DNA of 64,000 bases from Paraburkholderia sartisoli (GCF_900107685.1 NZ_FNRQ01000005.1:372001-436000), one strand, 5' to 3'; numbered from the stretch's first letter, positions 10,061 through 19,065 are shown. Made by a program: numbers and translations. Notes: generated by a model from the sequence alone, not told the origin.

Positions 10061-11122
10061 CTACTTGTCGTGCAACGCCGCCAGCGCCGGCTGGCGCGCG
10101 CAGCGTTCTTCATGCATGGCGATCGCGGCATCGATCTGCCGCAGATACGTGCGTTCTTCGAGCAGTGCGCGGCGCGCTTCTTCGGGTGTCGTGGGCAGAA
10201 AGCGGATCGCGCCGTTCAGGCGCACCTGCGCGAGCTTCCACAGGTCGGCCTGGATCACGGCGCCGATCTTCGGATAGCCGCCCGTGGTCTGCGCGTCGCC
10301 CATCAGGATGATCGGCTGGCCGTTCGGCGGCACCTGGATCGTGCCAGGCAGCACCGCGTGCGAGAGCAGGTCCGCCTTTTGCCGCCGTTCGAGCGCCGTG
10401 CCGGAGAGGCGGTAGCCCATCCGGTTGCTGTTCGGCGTGACGAGCCATTCGTCGTCCCAGAACGCGCCGTGCGCAGCGGTTGTGAAGCTCTCGTATTCCG
10501 GCCCGGGCAGCACGCGGATCGGCACGGCCCACGGTACGTTCGACGGATGACGTCCGCGCCGCACGGGTTCGTCGACCAGCACGAACTTGCACCAGGCGGG
10601 CGCCTTCACGCCGAATTCCGGCGCTTCGGGGCTGAACCACGAGCCGGGGCGCGCGGCCGGCACGCCGATGGGCAGACGGTCGCCGTCACGCAGCGCGCGT
10701 CCGCCGAGTCCGCCGAAGCCACCGGCCAGATCGGTGCTGCGCGAGCCGAGCATCGGCAGGACATCGATGCCGCCGGCCACGGCGACGTAGCCGCGCATGC
10801 CGCGCCTCGCCGCGTTGAGCGTGAGTGCCTGGCCGGCCTGCACCGGCAGGCTCCACCACGACCAGACCGGCTTGCCGTCGAGCGTCGCGCCGAACTCCGT
10901 GCCGGTGATCGCCACGCGCGTCGCGCGCGAAAAGCGCAGCACGGTCGGGCCGAACGTGATTTCGAGGCCGGCCGCATCGGGCCGGTTGCCGACGAGCCGG
11001 TTGCCGACTTCAAGCGACAGGCGGTCGAGCGCGCCGCCCATCGCGACGCCGAGATGCCGGTAGCCGTGGCGGCCGAGATCCTGAATGGTGGTCAAAAGAC
11101 CTGCGCGGACGACTTCGATCAT
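10061..11122 (-). CDS. pxpC: 5-oxoprolinase subunit PxpC (biotin-dependent carboxyltransferase-like)
   Basis: 353-residue subunit, formerly annotated as urea amidolyase-related or KipA. Visible signatures are MIEVVRAGLLTTIQDLGRHGYRHLGV at the N-terminus, ALDRLSLEVGNRLVGN, and the C-terminal SNRMGYRLSG and ILMGDAQTTGGYPKIG blocks. It joins PxpA and PxpB in the ATP-dependent 5-oxoprolinase. Its start overlaps the pxpB stop by 4 bases, indicating coupled translation. Confidence 0.94.
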   Translation of the reverse strand: MIEVVRAGLLTTIQDLGRHGYRHLGVAMGGALDRLSLEVGNRLVGNRPDAAGLEITFGPTVLRFSRATRVAITGTEFGATLDGKPVWSWWSLPVQAGQALTLNAARRGMRGYVAVAGGIDVLPMLGSRSTDLAGGFGGLGGRALRDGDRLPIGVPAARPGSWFSPEAPEFGVKAPAWCKFVLVDEPVRRGRHPSNVPWAVPIRVLPGPEYESFTTAAHGAFWDDEWLVTPNSNRMGYRLSGTALERRQKADLLSHAVLPGTIQVPPNGQPIILMGDAQTTGGYPKIGAVIQADLWKLAQVRLNGAIRFLPTTPEEARRALLEERTYLRQIDAAIAMHEERCARQPALAALHDK

Positions 11123-11772
11123 GCGTCGATCCCCGCGATGGTGAAACGCACGCGGTCGCCCGGTTGCAGCAGCGTGGGCGGCGTTTGTGACGGATCGAAG
11201 AGCGGCAGCGCGGTGCGGCCGATCAGCTGCCAGCCGCCCGGCGACGCGGCGGGATAAATCCCGGTTTGCGCGCCGCCGATGCCGACCGTGCCGGCCGGCA
11301 CCTCGAGCCGCGGCTCGGCGCGGCGCGGCGTGTGCAGCTTCTCGTCGAGACCGCCCATATAGGCGAAACCCGGCTGGAAGCCGAGAAAGAACACGACGTA
11401 TTCGCCCGCCACGTGACGCTTCACGACTTCATCCACCGACAACCCCGTGTGCTTCGCGACGGCGCCCAGATCCGGGCCTGCCTTGCCGCCGTACGTCACC
11501 GGAATTTCGACTTCGCGGGCCGTGGACGCCGCGTCTGCCGCGCTGTCCCAGGCGCTCCGCAGCAGGTCGGCGAGGGCGTCGCGGTCGGCGTCGAGCGGGT
11601 TGATGACGAGCGTCAGGTTGTTCATCCCCGGCACGACTTCGAGTACGTGCGGCCAGGTGCGCGCGGCCTGCGCGGCCGCCCAGACACGCTGCTGGCAGGC
11701 GAGCGTGGCCGGCGGCGCGGATTCGCAGACAAGTGCGTTATCGCCCAACGGATAGATGCGTGGCTGGTTCAT
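11119..11772 (-). CDS. pxpB: 5-oxoprolinase subunit PxpB (KipI family)
   Basis: 217-residue subunit with the KipI-family pattern: PRIYPLGDNALVCE at the N-terminus, VPGMNNLTLVINPL, the conserved VTYGGKAGPDLGAVAKHTGLS block, FFLGFQPGFAYMGGLDEKL and the C-terminal PAASPGGWQLIGRT. It is the first gene of the minus-strand pxpBCA unit. The neighbouring divergent regulator at 11983 and the AT-rich intergenic stretch between them suggest where the operon is controlled. Confidence 0.94.
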   Translation of the reverse strand: MNQPRIYPLGDNALVCESAPPATLACQQRVWAAAQAARTWPHVLEVVPGMNNLTLVINPLDADRDALADLLRSAWDSAADAASTAREVEIPVTYGGKAGPDLGAVAKHTGLSVDEVVKRHVAGEYVVFFLGFQPGFAYMGGLDEKLHTPRRAEPRLEVPAGTVGIGGAQTGIYPAASPGGWQLIGRTALPLFDPSQTPPTLLQPGDRVRFTIAGIDA

Positions 11773-11880
11773 GGATGACCTGGTTCGATTCGGGTGCCCG
11801 CCCCTGCACGCGCGCCGCGACCCGGTCGTTCGACTGGTTCGCGAGGGCGCGCGGCATGTTGAGCAGCGTACATTCTCAAT

Positions 11881-11899
11881 AATTTATCTACAATTTATC
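11881..11899. promoter_or_regulatory. Helically phased AT-rich repeat between pxpB and its divergent regulator
   Basis: The octamer AATTTATC occurs at 11881-11888 and again at 11892-11899, exactly 11 bases apart, inside the only strongly AT-rich patch of the 210-base divergent intergenic region. One-turn spacing places both copies on the same DNA face, as expected of a tandem operator. Binding by the winged-helix protein encoded at 11983 is an inference. Confidence 0.4.
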
Positions 11900-11982
11900 A
11901 ATAAGCGTTTGTGCCAGGCTCACTTTTCCGGATGGGCGTCGTACACTTCCTGCACCTTCCCAACGTGCGCCGAGATTGCCTC

Positions 11983-12495
11983 ATGTCGCGTCATCCCACC
12001 AAGATCGTCTCCTCGGAGCACCTCGTTTCCGAATCGAGCGCGGAGCTCTCCGAGCTGGAATACGCACTGATCATGGCGGGCAACGCGTTCAACCGCTGGA
12101 TGGTGCGCTGCATGTCGGCGGCGGGCGACAAGGACATGACCGCCATCGAAGTCTCGCTGCTGCACCACGTGAGCCATCGCGAGCGCCGCAAGAAACTCGC
12201 CGACATCTGCTTCGTGCTGAACATCGAGGACACCCACGTCGCGACCTATGCACTGAAGAAGCTCATAACCAGAGGGTATGTAAAAAGCGAAAAGACCGGC
12301 AAGGAAGTGTTTTTCGAGGCAACCGAAGCCGGCCGCGCGTTGTGTCTCCACTATCGCGAAGTGCGCGAAAGCTGCCTGATCTCGACGCTGAAGGAAAGCG
12401 GCCTGACGAATGAGCAGATCGGCGAGGCGGCGCAGTTGCTGCGCAACGCGTCGGGCCTCTACGACACGGCGGCGCGCGCGGCGGCTTCGCTTTGA
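11983..12495 (+). CDS. Winged-helix (MarR-like) transcriptional regulator
   Basis: 170-residue DNA-binding protein. A MarR-type winged helix is visible: DMTAIEVSLLHHVSHRERR, then the recognition region KKLADICFVLNIEDTHVATYALKKLITRGYV (about residues 68-98) and a wing ending KTGKEVFFEATEAGRAL. The start at 11983 (MSRHPTKIV) is preferred over an upstream in-frame ATG at 11911, whose extra residues look like intergenic translation. The ribosome-binding site is weak. Divergent placement next to pxpBCA suggests that it regulates 5-oxoproline utilisation; the ligand is unknown. Confidence 0.8.
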   Translation: MSRHPTKIVSSEHLVSESSAELSELEYALIMAGNAFNRWMVRCMSAAGDKDMTAIEVSLLHHVSHRERRKKLADICFVLNIEDTHVATYALKKLITRGYVKSEKTGKEVFFEATEAGRALCLHYREVRESCLISTLKESGLTNEQIGEAAQLLRNASGLYDTAARAAASL

Positions 12496-12505
12496 CGCGC
12501 GGCGA

Positions 12506-13123
12506 TCAGTCCGCGGTGGTGTGCTCGGGATAGCGGGTGCGTTCCGTGATGACCGCGTCGAGCGGGATGTCGTGCGCCTCGCGCGGGATCGCGTCCGTGC
12601 GGCAGGCTTCGTACGCGACGCCGACCGTCACCGGCCGCGCAGCACCCGTGCCCGCGCCCGGCCATGCTGCCAGCGTGCGGTCGTAATAGCCGCCGCCGTA
12701 GCCAAGCCGGAACGCGTCTTCGTCGAAACCCACACAGGGAATCAGCAGCAGGTCGGGCGTGACGTCACGGCCCGACTCCGGCTCGGGAATACGGTGATGG
12801 CCCGTTTTCATCGCCATGTCCGGCGTCCACGCGTGAAATGCGAGCGGCGTGCCGACGCTGTGAATCACCGGCAGGCCGGCCTCGCGTTTTGCATCGGCGG
12901 CGAGCCATTCGGCGATGGCTTCGCGTGCGTCGAATTCACCCGCGAGCGGCCAGTAGAACCCCACGCATGCAGGCGCATATCGTTCCAGTGTCCGGAGCAC
13001 CTGGTGCTTTAACGCGAGTGCGTGCGCGGGCTCGCGAGCCGCGTCGAGACGGGCTCTGAGCAGTGTTGCGCGCAGTTCCTTTTTCGATTTCGCGTGAGGG
13101 TTGCGTGCTATGCTTGGCTTCAA
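12506..13123 (-). CDS. 5-formyltetrahydrofolate cyclo-ligase
   Basis: Converts 5-formyl-THF to 5,10-methenyl-THF with ATP. The family motifs are NPHAKSKKELRATLLRAR at the N-terminus, VGFYWPLAGEFDAR, and the signature PCVGFDEDAFRLGYGGGYYDRTLA. No suitable ATG exists: the nearest upstream ones add a long non-conserved tail that would overlap the divergent gene at 13144. The likely start is TTG at 13123, with GGAG six bases before it, giving 205 residues, a normal family length. The gene lies back to back with the lytic transglycosylase, 20 bases apart, so the two promoters must overlap coding sequence. Confidence 0.9.
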   Translation of the reverse strand: MKPSIARNPHAKSKKELRATLLRARLDAAREPAHALALKHQVLRTLERYAPACVGFYWPLAGEFDAREAIAEWLAADAKREAGLPVIHSVGTPLAFHAWTPDMAMKTGHHRIPEPESGRDVTPDLLLIPCVGFDEDAFRLGYGGGYYDRTLAAWPGAGTGAARPVTVGVAYEACRTDAIPREAHDIPLDAVITERTRYPEHTTAD

Positions 13124-13143
13124 TTTCCGCTCCAGAAATAACG

Positions 13144-15111
13144 ATGTCCAAACGCCTCTTTCGAGTATATCGCGCGGTCGGTTCTGCGCTGGCTGCCGCG
13201 GCACTCGTCGCGTGCGGCACGGCCTCCGCAGTTCGTCCAGTCACGTTCACCCAGCTCACGCCGGACGATCAGACCTTCATCCAGCTTCGCGAAGCAGCGC
13301 GCAATAACGATGCGCCGCGCGCCGCGCAACTGGCGAGCATGATTCCCGACTATCCCGCGCCGTCGTATCTCGAGTACTTCACGCTGAAGCCGCAGCTCTT
13401 CGATACGTCCGGCCACGCGCGCATCGACGCGCCGGACGCGCCCGTGCTGTCGTTCCTGCAGAAGTACGACGGCCAGGCGATTGCCGACCGCCTGCGCAAC
13501 GACTATCTCCTCGTGCTCGGCGCGCGTCACGACTGGCGCAACTTCGACCAGCAGTACCCGCGTTTCGTGCTGAACGACGACACGCAGGTGAAGTGCTACG
13601 CGCTCGAGTCGCGCGCGGCGCGCGGCGAAAACGTCGCCGATGCGGCCCGCGCGCTGCTCACCGATCCGAAGCAGTATGGCGACGGCTGCGTCGACCTGAT
13701 CACCGCGCTTGCGATCAACCAGCAGTTCTCGACCGACGACGTGTGGCAGCAGATCCGTCTCGCGTACGAGCAGAACTACACGAACACGGGCGCGAGGCTC
13801 GTCGACGCGCTTGGCAACCAGCGTCCCGATCCGGCGCTGTTCGACCAGGCGGCCAGCACGCCGCCGCTGCTGCTTGCACGCGGCGTCGGGCCGGATCCGC
13901 AGTCGCACCAGCTGGCGCTGCTCGCGATCACGCGCATGGCGCGCAACGATCCGGCGATGGCGGCTGCGACGTTTGCCTCGGTGGCGCCGTCGCTCACCAC
14001 GCCCGAGCGCGCGATCGGCTGGGGCACGATCGCCTACCAGGCGGCGGCGAAGCAGATGCCGGCCGCGGTCGACTGGTACCGGCTCTCGGCGAACGCCACG
14101 CTTTCGAACCCCGCATACGAATGGCGCACACGCATGGCGCTGCTCGCCGGCGACTGGACGATGGTGCGCTGGTCGATCGAGCAGATGCCGCCTGCGCTGC
14201 GCGCGCAACCTGCGTGGATCTACTGGCACGCGCGTGCGGTGAAGCAGGGCGGCGACACGGTCGCGGCGAACCAGGAATTCGAGCAGATCGCGGCGGGCTA
14301 TAACTTCTACGGCCAGCTCGCGGCCGAAGAGCTCGGCCAGAAGATCACCGTGCCACCGAAAACCACCGTGACCGACGCCGAAGTCGAGGAGGCTGGCAAA
14401 ACGCCGGGCTTCGCGCTCGCGCAACGTTTCTACGCGCTGAACCTGCGCCTTGAAGGCAATCGCGAATGGAACTGGCCGCTGCGCTCGATGACCGACCGCC
14501 AGCTCATCGCGGCCGCGGAATACGCGAGGCGCATCCAGCTGTACGACCGCGCGGTGAACACCGCTGACCGCACGAAGACAGAGCACGATTTTTCGTTGCG
14601 GTACCTGTCGCCGTTCCGCGATATCGTCGAGCGCGATGCGCAATCCACGGGGCTCGACGTCGAATGGGCGTACGGGCTGATCCGCCAGGAATCGCGTTTC
14701 ATCATGAATGCGCGCTCCGAAGTCGGCGCGAGCGGCCTGATGCAGTTGATGCCGGGCACCGCGCAACTGGTCGCGAAGAAGATCGGGCTTGGCACGATTT
14801 CGCGCGCGCAGATGAACGACATCGACACGAACATCCTGCTCGGCACCAACTATCTGTCGATGATCTACAATCAGTTCGACGGGTCTGCCGTGCTGGCCAC
14901 GGCCGGTTACAACGCCGGCCCGGGGCGTCCGCGCGCGTGGAAGCAGAATCTGCCGAGGGGCGTCGAAGGCGCGATTTTCGCTGAGACGATCCCGTTCCAG
15001 GAAACGCGCGACTACGTGAAGAATGTGCTGTCCAACACGGTCTACTATGCGGCACTGTTCGAAGGCCGTCCGCAATCGCTGAAAGTGCGTCTGGGCTACA
15101 TCGCACCATAA
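13144..15111 (+). CDS. Soluble lytic murein transglycosylase (Slt70-like)
   Basis: 655-residue peptidoglycan lyase. A signal sequence ends in the lipobox-like LVAC (about residue 22), so it may be a lipoprotein. The long central part is the alpha-helical superhelix of Slt70 proteins, followed by the C-terminal lysozyme-like domain with catalytic Glu in GLIRQESRF, then ARSEVGASGLMQLMPGTAQLVA and ATAGYNAGPGRPRAW. It cleaves glycan strands to 1,6-anhydro-muropeptides in the periplasm. The ATG at 13144 is preferred over an upstream frame extension at 13063 because it begins the signal sequence. Confidence 0.92.
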   Translation: MSKRLFRVYRAVGSALAAAALVACGTASAVRPVTFTQLTPDDQTFIQLREAARNNDAPRAAQLASMIPDYPAPSYLEYFTLKPQLFDTSGHARIDAPDAPVLSFLQKYDGQAIADRLRNDYLLVLGARHDWRNFDQQYPRFVLNDDTQVKCYALESRAARGENVADAARALLTDPKQYGDGCVDLITALAINQQFSTDDVWQQIRLAYEQNYTNTGARLVDALGNQRPDPALFDQAASTPPLLLARGVGPDPQSHQLALLAITRMARNDPAMAAATFASVAPSLTTPERAIGWGTIAYQAAAKQMPAAVDWYRLSANATLSNPAYEWRTRMALLAGDWTMVRWSIEQMPPALRAQPAWIYWHARAVKQGGDTVAANQEFEQIAAGYNFYGQLAAEELGQKITVPPKTTVTDAEVEEAGKTPGFALAQRFYALNLRLEGNREWNWPLRSMTDRQLIAAAEYARRIQLYDRAVNTADRTKTEHDFSLRYLSPFRDIVERDAQSTGLDVEWAYGLIRQESRFIMNARSEVGASGLMQLMPGTAQLVAKKIGLGTISRAQMNDIDTNILLGTNYLSMIYNQFDGSAVLATAGYNAGPGRPRAWKQNLPRGVEGAIFAETIPFQETRDYVKNVLSNTVYYAALFEGRPQSLKVRLGYIAP

Positions 15112-15126
15112 AACGCCCGCGCCACG

Positions 15127-15150
15127 CCGCCGCGCTTCGCCGCGCGGCGG
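15127..15150 (+). terminator. GC hairpin after the lytic transglycosylase gene
   Basis: Arms CCGCCGCGC (15127-15135) and GCGCGGCGG (15142-15150) are perfect inverted copies around a 6-base loop, 15 bases past the stop codon. There is no T tract, so it is a stable hairpin of uncertain terminator strength. Confidence 0.35.
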
Positions 15151-15195
15151 CCGCCTCACCAGCCGTTGCCGCGGCTTCCACCCAGGGAGTCGAAA

Positions 15196-16149
15196 ATGCG
15201 CCATCAAGCCATCGCGATCATCGGCGGTTCCGGATTCATCGGCAGTCACCTCGTCAACGCGCTTGTCGAGCTCGGCAAGGACGTGCGCATCGCCACCCGC
15301 CGGCGAAATCATGCCCGCCATCTCACGCTGTTGCCCGTCGATGTGCTCGAAGTCGACGTGTTCGACCCGGTGCAGCTTGCCAGTTTCGTTGAAAACGCCG
15401 ACGCCGTGATCAACCTCGTGGGCGTCCTGCACGCGAGCCGCGCGAATCCGTATGGCGAAGCGTTCGCGAAAGCGCACGTCGAACTGCCCGCGAAAATCGT
15501 CACTGCCTGCGAAGGCAAGGGCGTGCATCGCCTGATCCACGTGAGCGCGATCGGCGCCGACCCAAAGGGGCCGAGCATGTATCTGCGCTCGAAGGGCGAC
15601 GGCGAGAAGGCCGTGCGCCAGTCGACGCTGGCGACCACGGTGTTCCGGCCATCCGTCGTGTTCGGCCCCGAGGATGCGTTTCTGAACAAGTTCGCGTTCC
15701 TGCAGCGCGTTTTCCCGATGATTCCGCTTGCGATGCCCGACGCGAAGTTTCAACCCGTGTTTGTCGGCGACGTTGCGAAGGCGATGGCGAACGTACTCGA
15801 CCTCGATGCCGCCACGGGCCGCACGTACGAGCTTGGCGGGCCGACCGTGTACACGCTGGAGGCGCTGGTGAAATTCTGCGGCGACGTGATCGGGCGTCAC
15901 GCGCGCATCATCCGCTTGCCGGACGCGCTGGCGCGGCTTCAGGCGATGACGTTCGAAATGGCGCCTGGCGAGCCCGTGATAACGCGCGACAATCTCGATT
16001 CGATGAAGGTGGACAGCGTGCTGAGCGGGCCGCTTGCGCCCGAGCTCGACATCGAGCCTGCTAGCATCGAAACGATTGCACCGGTGTATCTGACGGGCGC
16101 CTCGCTGCGCTCGCGCTTCAACGCGTTCCGCGCGAGCGCGGGACGGTGA
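15196..16149 (+). CDS. NAD(P)-binding protein of the complex I NDUFA9-like / extended SDR family
   Basis: 317-residue Rossmann-fold protein. The nucleotide-binding motif IIGGSGFIGSHLV sits at the extreme N-terminus, followed by DAVINLVGVLHASR and VHRLIHVSAIGADPKGPSMYLRSKGDGEKAV, where the usual YxxxK is replaced by a YLRSK arrangement characteristic of atypical SDR proteins related to mitochondrial NDUFA9. FRPSVVFGPEDAFLN and the FVGDVAKAM block follow. The start at 15196 has GGGAG upstream. Bacterial members have no settled function; a sugar-nucleotide epimerase role is less likely. Confidence 0.82.
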   Translation: MRHQAIAIIGGSGFIGSHLVNALVELGKDVRIATRRRNHARHLTLLPVDVLEVDVFDPVQLASFVENADAVINLVGVLHASRANPYGEAFAKAHVELPAKIVTACEGKGVHRLIHVSAIGADPKGPSMYLRSKGDGEKAVRQSTLATTVFRPSVVFGPEDAFLNKFAFLQRVFPMIPLAMPDAKFQPVFVGDVAKAMANVLDLDAATGRTYELGGPTVYTLEALVKFCGDVIGRHARIIRLPDALARLQAMTFEMAPGEPVITRDNLDSMKVDSVLSGPLAPELDIEPASIETIAPVYLTGASLRSRFNAFRASAGR

Positions 16150-16176
16150 CTTTCACTTTTACTTATCGATAGACGC

Positions 16177-16824
16177 ATGAAACTCGTTATTGGCGACAAA
16201 AACTATTCGTCGTGGTCGATGCGGCCGTGGCTGGTGCTGAAGCATTTCGGCATTCCCTTCGAGGAGCGCGTGATCGAATTGCAGGAGGCGGATTCGACGG
16301 CGTCGATTCTTGCGCTTTCGCCGTCGGGCAAGGTGCCGTGCCTGATCACCGACGACCGCGTACACGTGTGGGATTCGCTTGCCATCTGCGAGACGCTTGC
16401 CGAGCAGTTCACGCAGCACGCGATGTGGCCGCGCGACGCGGGCGTGCGCGCACAGGCGCGCAGCGTGAGCGCCGAGATGCACTCCGGCTTTGTCGGCTTG
16501 CGTTCGTCGATGTGGATGAACATCCGCGCGTCGTTTCCGGGCCGGGGCGCGACGCCGGAGGCGCTTGCGGACATCGCGCGTGTCGACGCCCTGTGGTGCG
16601 ACTGCCTCGCGAAGCATGGCGGTCCGTTCCTGTTTGGCGACTTCAGCATTGCGGACGCGATGTACGCACCGGTCGTGATGCGCTTCAACACGTGGCAGCC
16701 TGCGCTTTCCGCGGTTGCCTCTGCTTACGCGCGCCGCGTGACGGAGCTGCCGGCCGTAAGCGCGTGGATTGATGACGCGTTGCGTGAGACGCATCGCGTG
16801 GCGCACTACGACGCTTGCGCATGA
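16177..16824 (+). CDS. Glutathione S-transferase family protein
   Basis: 215-residue two-domain GST. The N-terminal thioredoxin-like domain reads MKLVIGDKNYSSWSMRPWLVLKHFGIPFEE, with NYSSWSMRPW as active-site loop, then SPSGKVPCLITDD and the glutathione-contacting WDSLAICETLAEQF. The C-terminal all-helical domain contains FGDFSIADAMYAPVVMRF. The substrate is unknown. The stop codon overlaps the start of cca (ATGA, 16821-16824), so the two are probably co-translated. Confidence 0.9.
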   Translation: MKLVIGDKNYSSWSMRPWLVLKHFGIPFEERVIELQEADSTASILALSPSGKVPCLITDDRVHVWDSLAICETLAEQFTQHAMWPRDAGVRAQARSVSAEMHSGFVGLRSSMWMNIRASFPGRGATPEALADIARVDALWCDCLAKHGGPFLFGDFSIADAMYAPVVMRFNTWQPALSAVASAYARRVTELPAVSAWIDDALRETHRVAHYDACA

Positions 16825-18062
16825 ATATCTACGCAGTGGGCGGCGCGATCCGCGACGAACTGCTGGGTGTGCCCGTCAAGGATCGCGATTACGTGGTGGT
16901 TGGCGCGACGCCCGAGCAGATGGTGGCGCAGGGTTATCGTCCGGTCGGCAAGGATTTTCCGGTGTTCCTGCATCCGCAGACGCACGAGGAATATGCGCTT
17001 GCGCGCACCGAGCGCAAGACGGCGGCGGGCTACCACGGCTTCCAGTTTTTCTACGCGCCCGATGTGACGCTTGAGGAGGATCTGGCGCGGCGTGATCTGA
17101 CGATCAACGCGATGGCGCGCGAGGTGCGTCCTGACGGCGAGCTTGCCGGGCCCGTGATCGATCCGTTCAACGGACAGGCTGATTTGCGGAATCGTGTATT
17201 CCGGCATGTCAGCGATGCGTTTCTTGAAGACCCCGTGCGGATCCTGCGCATTGCGCGGTTTGCGGCGCGCTTTGCCGGCTTCACCGTTGCGCCGGAGACG
17301 ATGGCGCTGATGCGGAAGATGGTGGCGGCGGGCGAGGTGGACGCGCTGGTACCGGAGCGCGTGTGGCAGGAGGTATCACGTGGATTGATGGAGCCGAAGC
17401 CGTCGCGGATGATTGATCTGTTGCGGGAATGCGGCGCGCTTGCGCGCGTGTTGCCGGAGATCGATGCGTTGTTTGGCGTGCCGCAGCGCGCCGATTACCA
17501 CCCCGAGGTCGACACGGGCGTGCATGTGATGATGGTTCTGGATCACGCCGCCACGCAGGGTTATGCGTTGACGGTGCGGTTTGCCGCGTTGACGCATGAT
17601 CTTGGCAAGGCGACGACGCCCGAGGACGTGTTGCCGCGGCATATTGGGCACGAGGGGCGCAGTGTGGATTTGCTGAAGCCTTTGTGCGAGCGGTTGCGGG
17701 TGCCGAATGAGTGTCGCGATCTGGCGGTGCTGGTGGCGCGTGAGCACGGCAATATTCATCGCGTGATGGAGACCGGGCCGGCCGGACTTGTGCGATTGTT
17801 CGAGCGATGCGATGCGTTGAGAAAACCTGCGCGGTTTGCCGAGGCGCTGCAGGCATGCGAGGCGGATGCGCGCGGGCGGCTGGGGTTTGAGGCACGGGAG
17901 TATCCGCAGGCCGAACGGCTGCGTATCGCGCTTGTTGCTGCGCGGGCTGTGGATGGAGGCGCGGTTGCTGGCCGGTTTGTTGACCGGCCTTCTCTGATTA
18001 AAGATGCCGTTCGGCAGGAGCGGGTTCGGGAAGTTGCTTTGGCTCTTGGTGAGTCTGTTTAG
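16821..18062 (+). CDS. cca: CCA-adding tRNA nucleotidyltransferase with HD domain
   Basis: 413-residue enzyme that adds or repairs the 3'-CCA of tRNA. The N-terminal nucleotidyltransferase begins NIYAVGGAIRDELLGVPVKDRDYVVVG, giving the GG and DxD motifs; DLTINAMA and the FLEDPVRILRIARFAARF head/neck motif follow. The C-terminal HD phosphohydrolase domain contains LTHDLGKATTPEDVLPRHIGHE. Length and domain order match the multifunctional enterobacterial-type CCA protein. The true start is at 16821, overlapping the GST stop. Codon use becomes visibly more T-ending towards the 3' end, next to the repeat element that follows. Confidence 0.95.
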   Translation: MNIYAVGGAIRDELLGVPVKDRDYVVVGATPEQMVAQGYRPVGKDFPVFLHPQTHEEYALARTERKTAAGYHGFQFFYAPDVTLEEDLARRDLTINAMAREVRPDGELAGPVIDPFNGQADLRNRVFRHVSDAFLEDPVRILRIARFAARFAGFTVAPETMALMRKMVAAGEVDALVPERVWQEVSRGLMEPKPSRMIDLLRECGALARVLPEIDALFGVPQRADYHPEVDTGVHVMMVLDHAATQGYALTVRFAALTHDLGKATTPEDVLPRHIGHEGRSVDLLKPLCERLRVPNECRDLAVLVAREHGNIHRVMETGPAGLVRLFERCDALRKPARFAEALQACEADARGRLGFEAREYPQAERLRIALVAARAVDGGAVAGRFVDRPSLIKDAVRQERVREVALALGESV

Positions 18063-18172
18063 GTTGGTTTTTGCCCCTTTGGCGGGGCGGCATGCTTTTT
18101 TGTTGTTCTGGGTTTTTGGCCTTTCCTTGCATTCATGTCGGTCTATTAGCGTCGCCCCTGTGCGGGGCGGCA

Positions 18173-18205
18173 CCTACTTTTCTTTGTCTTCCAAAGAAAA
18201 GTAGG
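18173..18205. terminator. 14-bp perfect hairpin, left copy, inside the palindromic element
   Basis: CCTACTTTTCTTTG (18173-18186) and CAAAGAAAAGTAGG (18192-18205) form a perfect 14-bp stem with loop TCTTC, about 110 bases after cca. Its position would suit a factor-independent or structure-assisted end for the cca transcript, although no T run follows directly. Confidence 0.5.
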
Positions 18206-18481
18206 CAAAAGAAAGGCGCTTCGAAAGGCCATCTTTTCTCGGTGCGTCATCGTTGGGGAATGGCACCCCATGAGATGTCGCCCCCGCACTCCAGGCCACA
18301 CGGGTCCGCGCACGATCTGATCTCCCGCACAGCACCGCCCGTGACACAGGGCTCATTCATCCCACTCCGCACTACGTGCGTCGCGGAGCGCCCGCTCAAC
18401 GGTGCCGGCATCAGGGGCCGAAGATCATCGATTGCGATTGAGAGTGCGATTGTGGCGGCGATTGCCATCACAATTTAGATG

Positions 18482-18520
<39 letters not shown>

Positions 18521-18534
18521 CTTCGAATGCGACT

Positions 18535-18584
18535 TCGATTGCGATTGCGATTGCGGATGCGGGTGTGGGTGTGGGTGTGGGTGT
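18535..18584. repeat. Adjacent hexanucleotide tracts: GCGATT-type then (GGGTGT)4
   Basis: A short run of CGATTG-related hexamers at about 18535-18555 is followed by four perfect copies of GGGTGT at 18561-18584. Together with the GAGCAC tract they fill the central, non-paired part of the large inverted repeat. Confidence 0.85.
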
Positions 18585-18798
18585 CCGCGCGAATGCGCGG
18601 GCGGGGTTATGCCGGTCGGCGATGCGCGTAGCGCGGAGTCGGGTGGATGACGGCTTTGTCACGAGCACTGAACGCGCGCGGGATGGAATCGCGCGGGGGC
18701 CGATGGCGGGTGAGGCGTGGGGGCGACACTTCATGGGTTGCCGTTCCCCGCTGAAGATGCGCCTTGAAGAAATGAGTTTTCGAAGCGCCTTTCTTTTG

Positions 18799-18831
18799 CC
18801 TACTTTTCTTTGGAAGACAAAGAAAAGTAGG
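18799..18831. terminator. 14-bp perfect hairpin, right (inverted) copy
   Basis: CCTACTTTTCTTTG (18799-18812) and CAAAGAAAAGTAGG (18818-18831) form the same 14-bp stem as the left copy, with loop GAAGA, the complement of the left loop. This confirms that the two lie in opposite orientation within the element. Confidence 0.5.
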
Positions 18832-19065
18832 TGCCGCCCCGCACAGGGGCAACGCTAATAGACCGACATGAATTCAAGGAAAGGCCAAAGGAAACCGCAG
18901 CTTCGGCACGAAAAACCGGAATGCCGCCCCGCACAGGGGCAACACTAATAGACCGACATGAATGCAAGGAAAGGCCAAAAAGCCAGATCAACAAAAAACC
19001 CCAGCTTCGGCACGAAAAACCCAAAATGCCGCCCCGCCAAAGAGGCAAAAAAAAACCGAAAACCT

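Noticed and set aside
13120..15900. A 926-codon open frame opposite the lytic transglycosylase gene
   Set aside because: Arg/His/Asp-rich composition typical of antisense frames in GC-rich DNA; the plus strand encodes a complete, motif-bearing enzyme.
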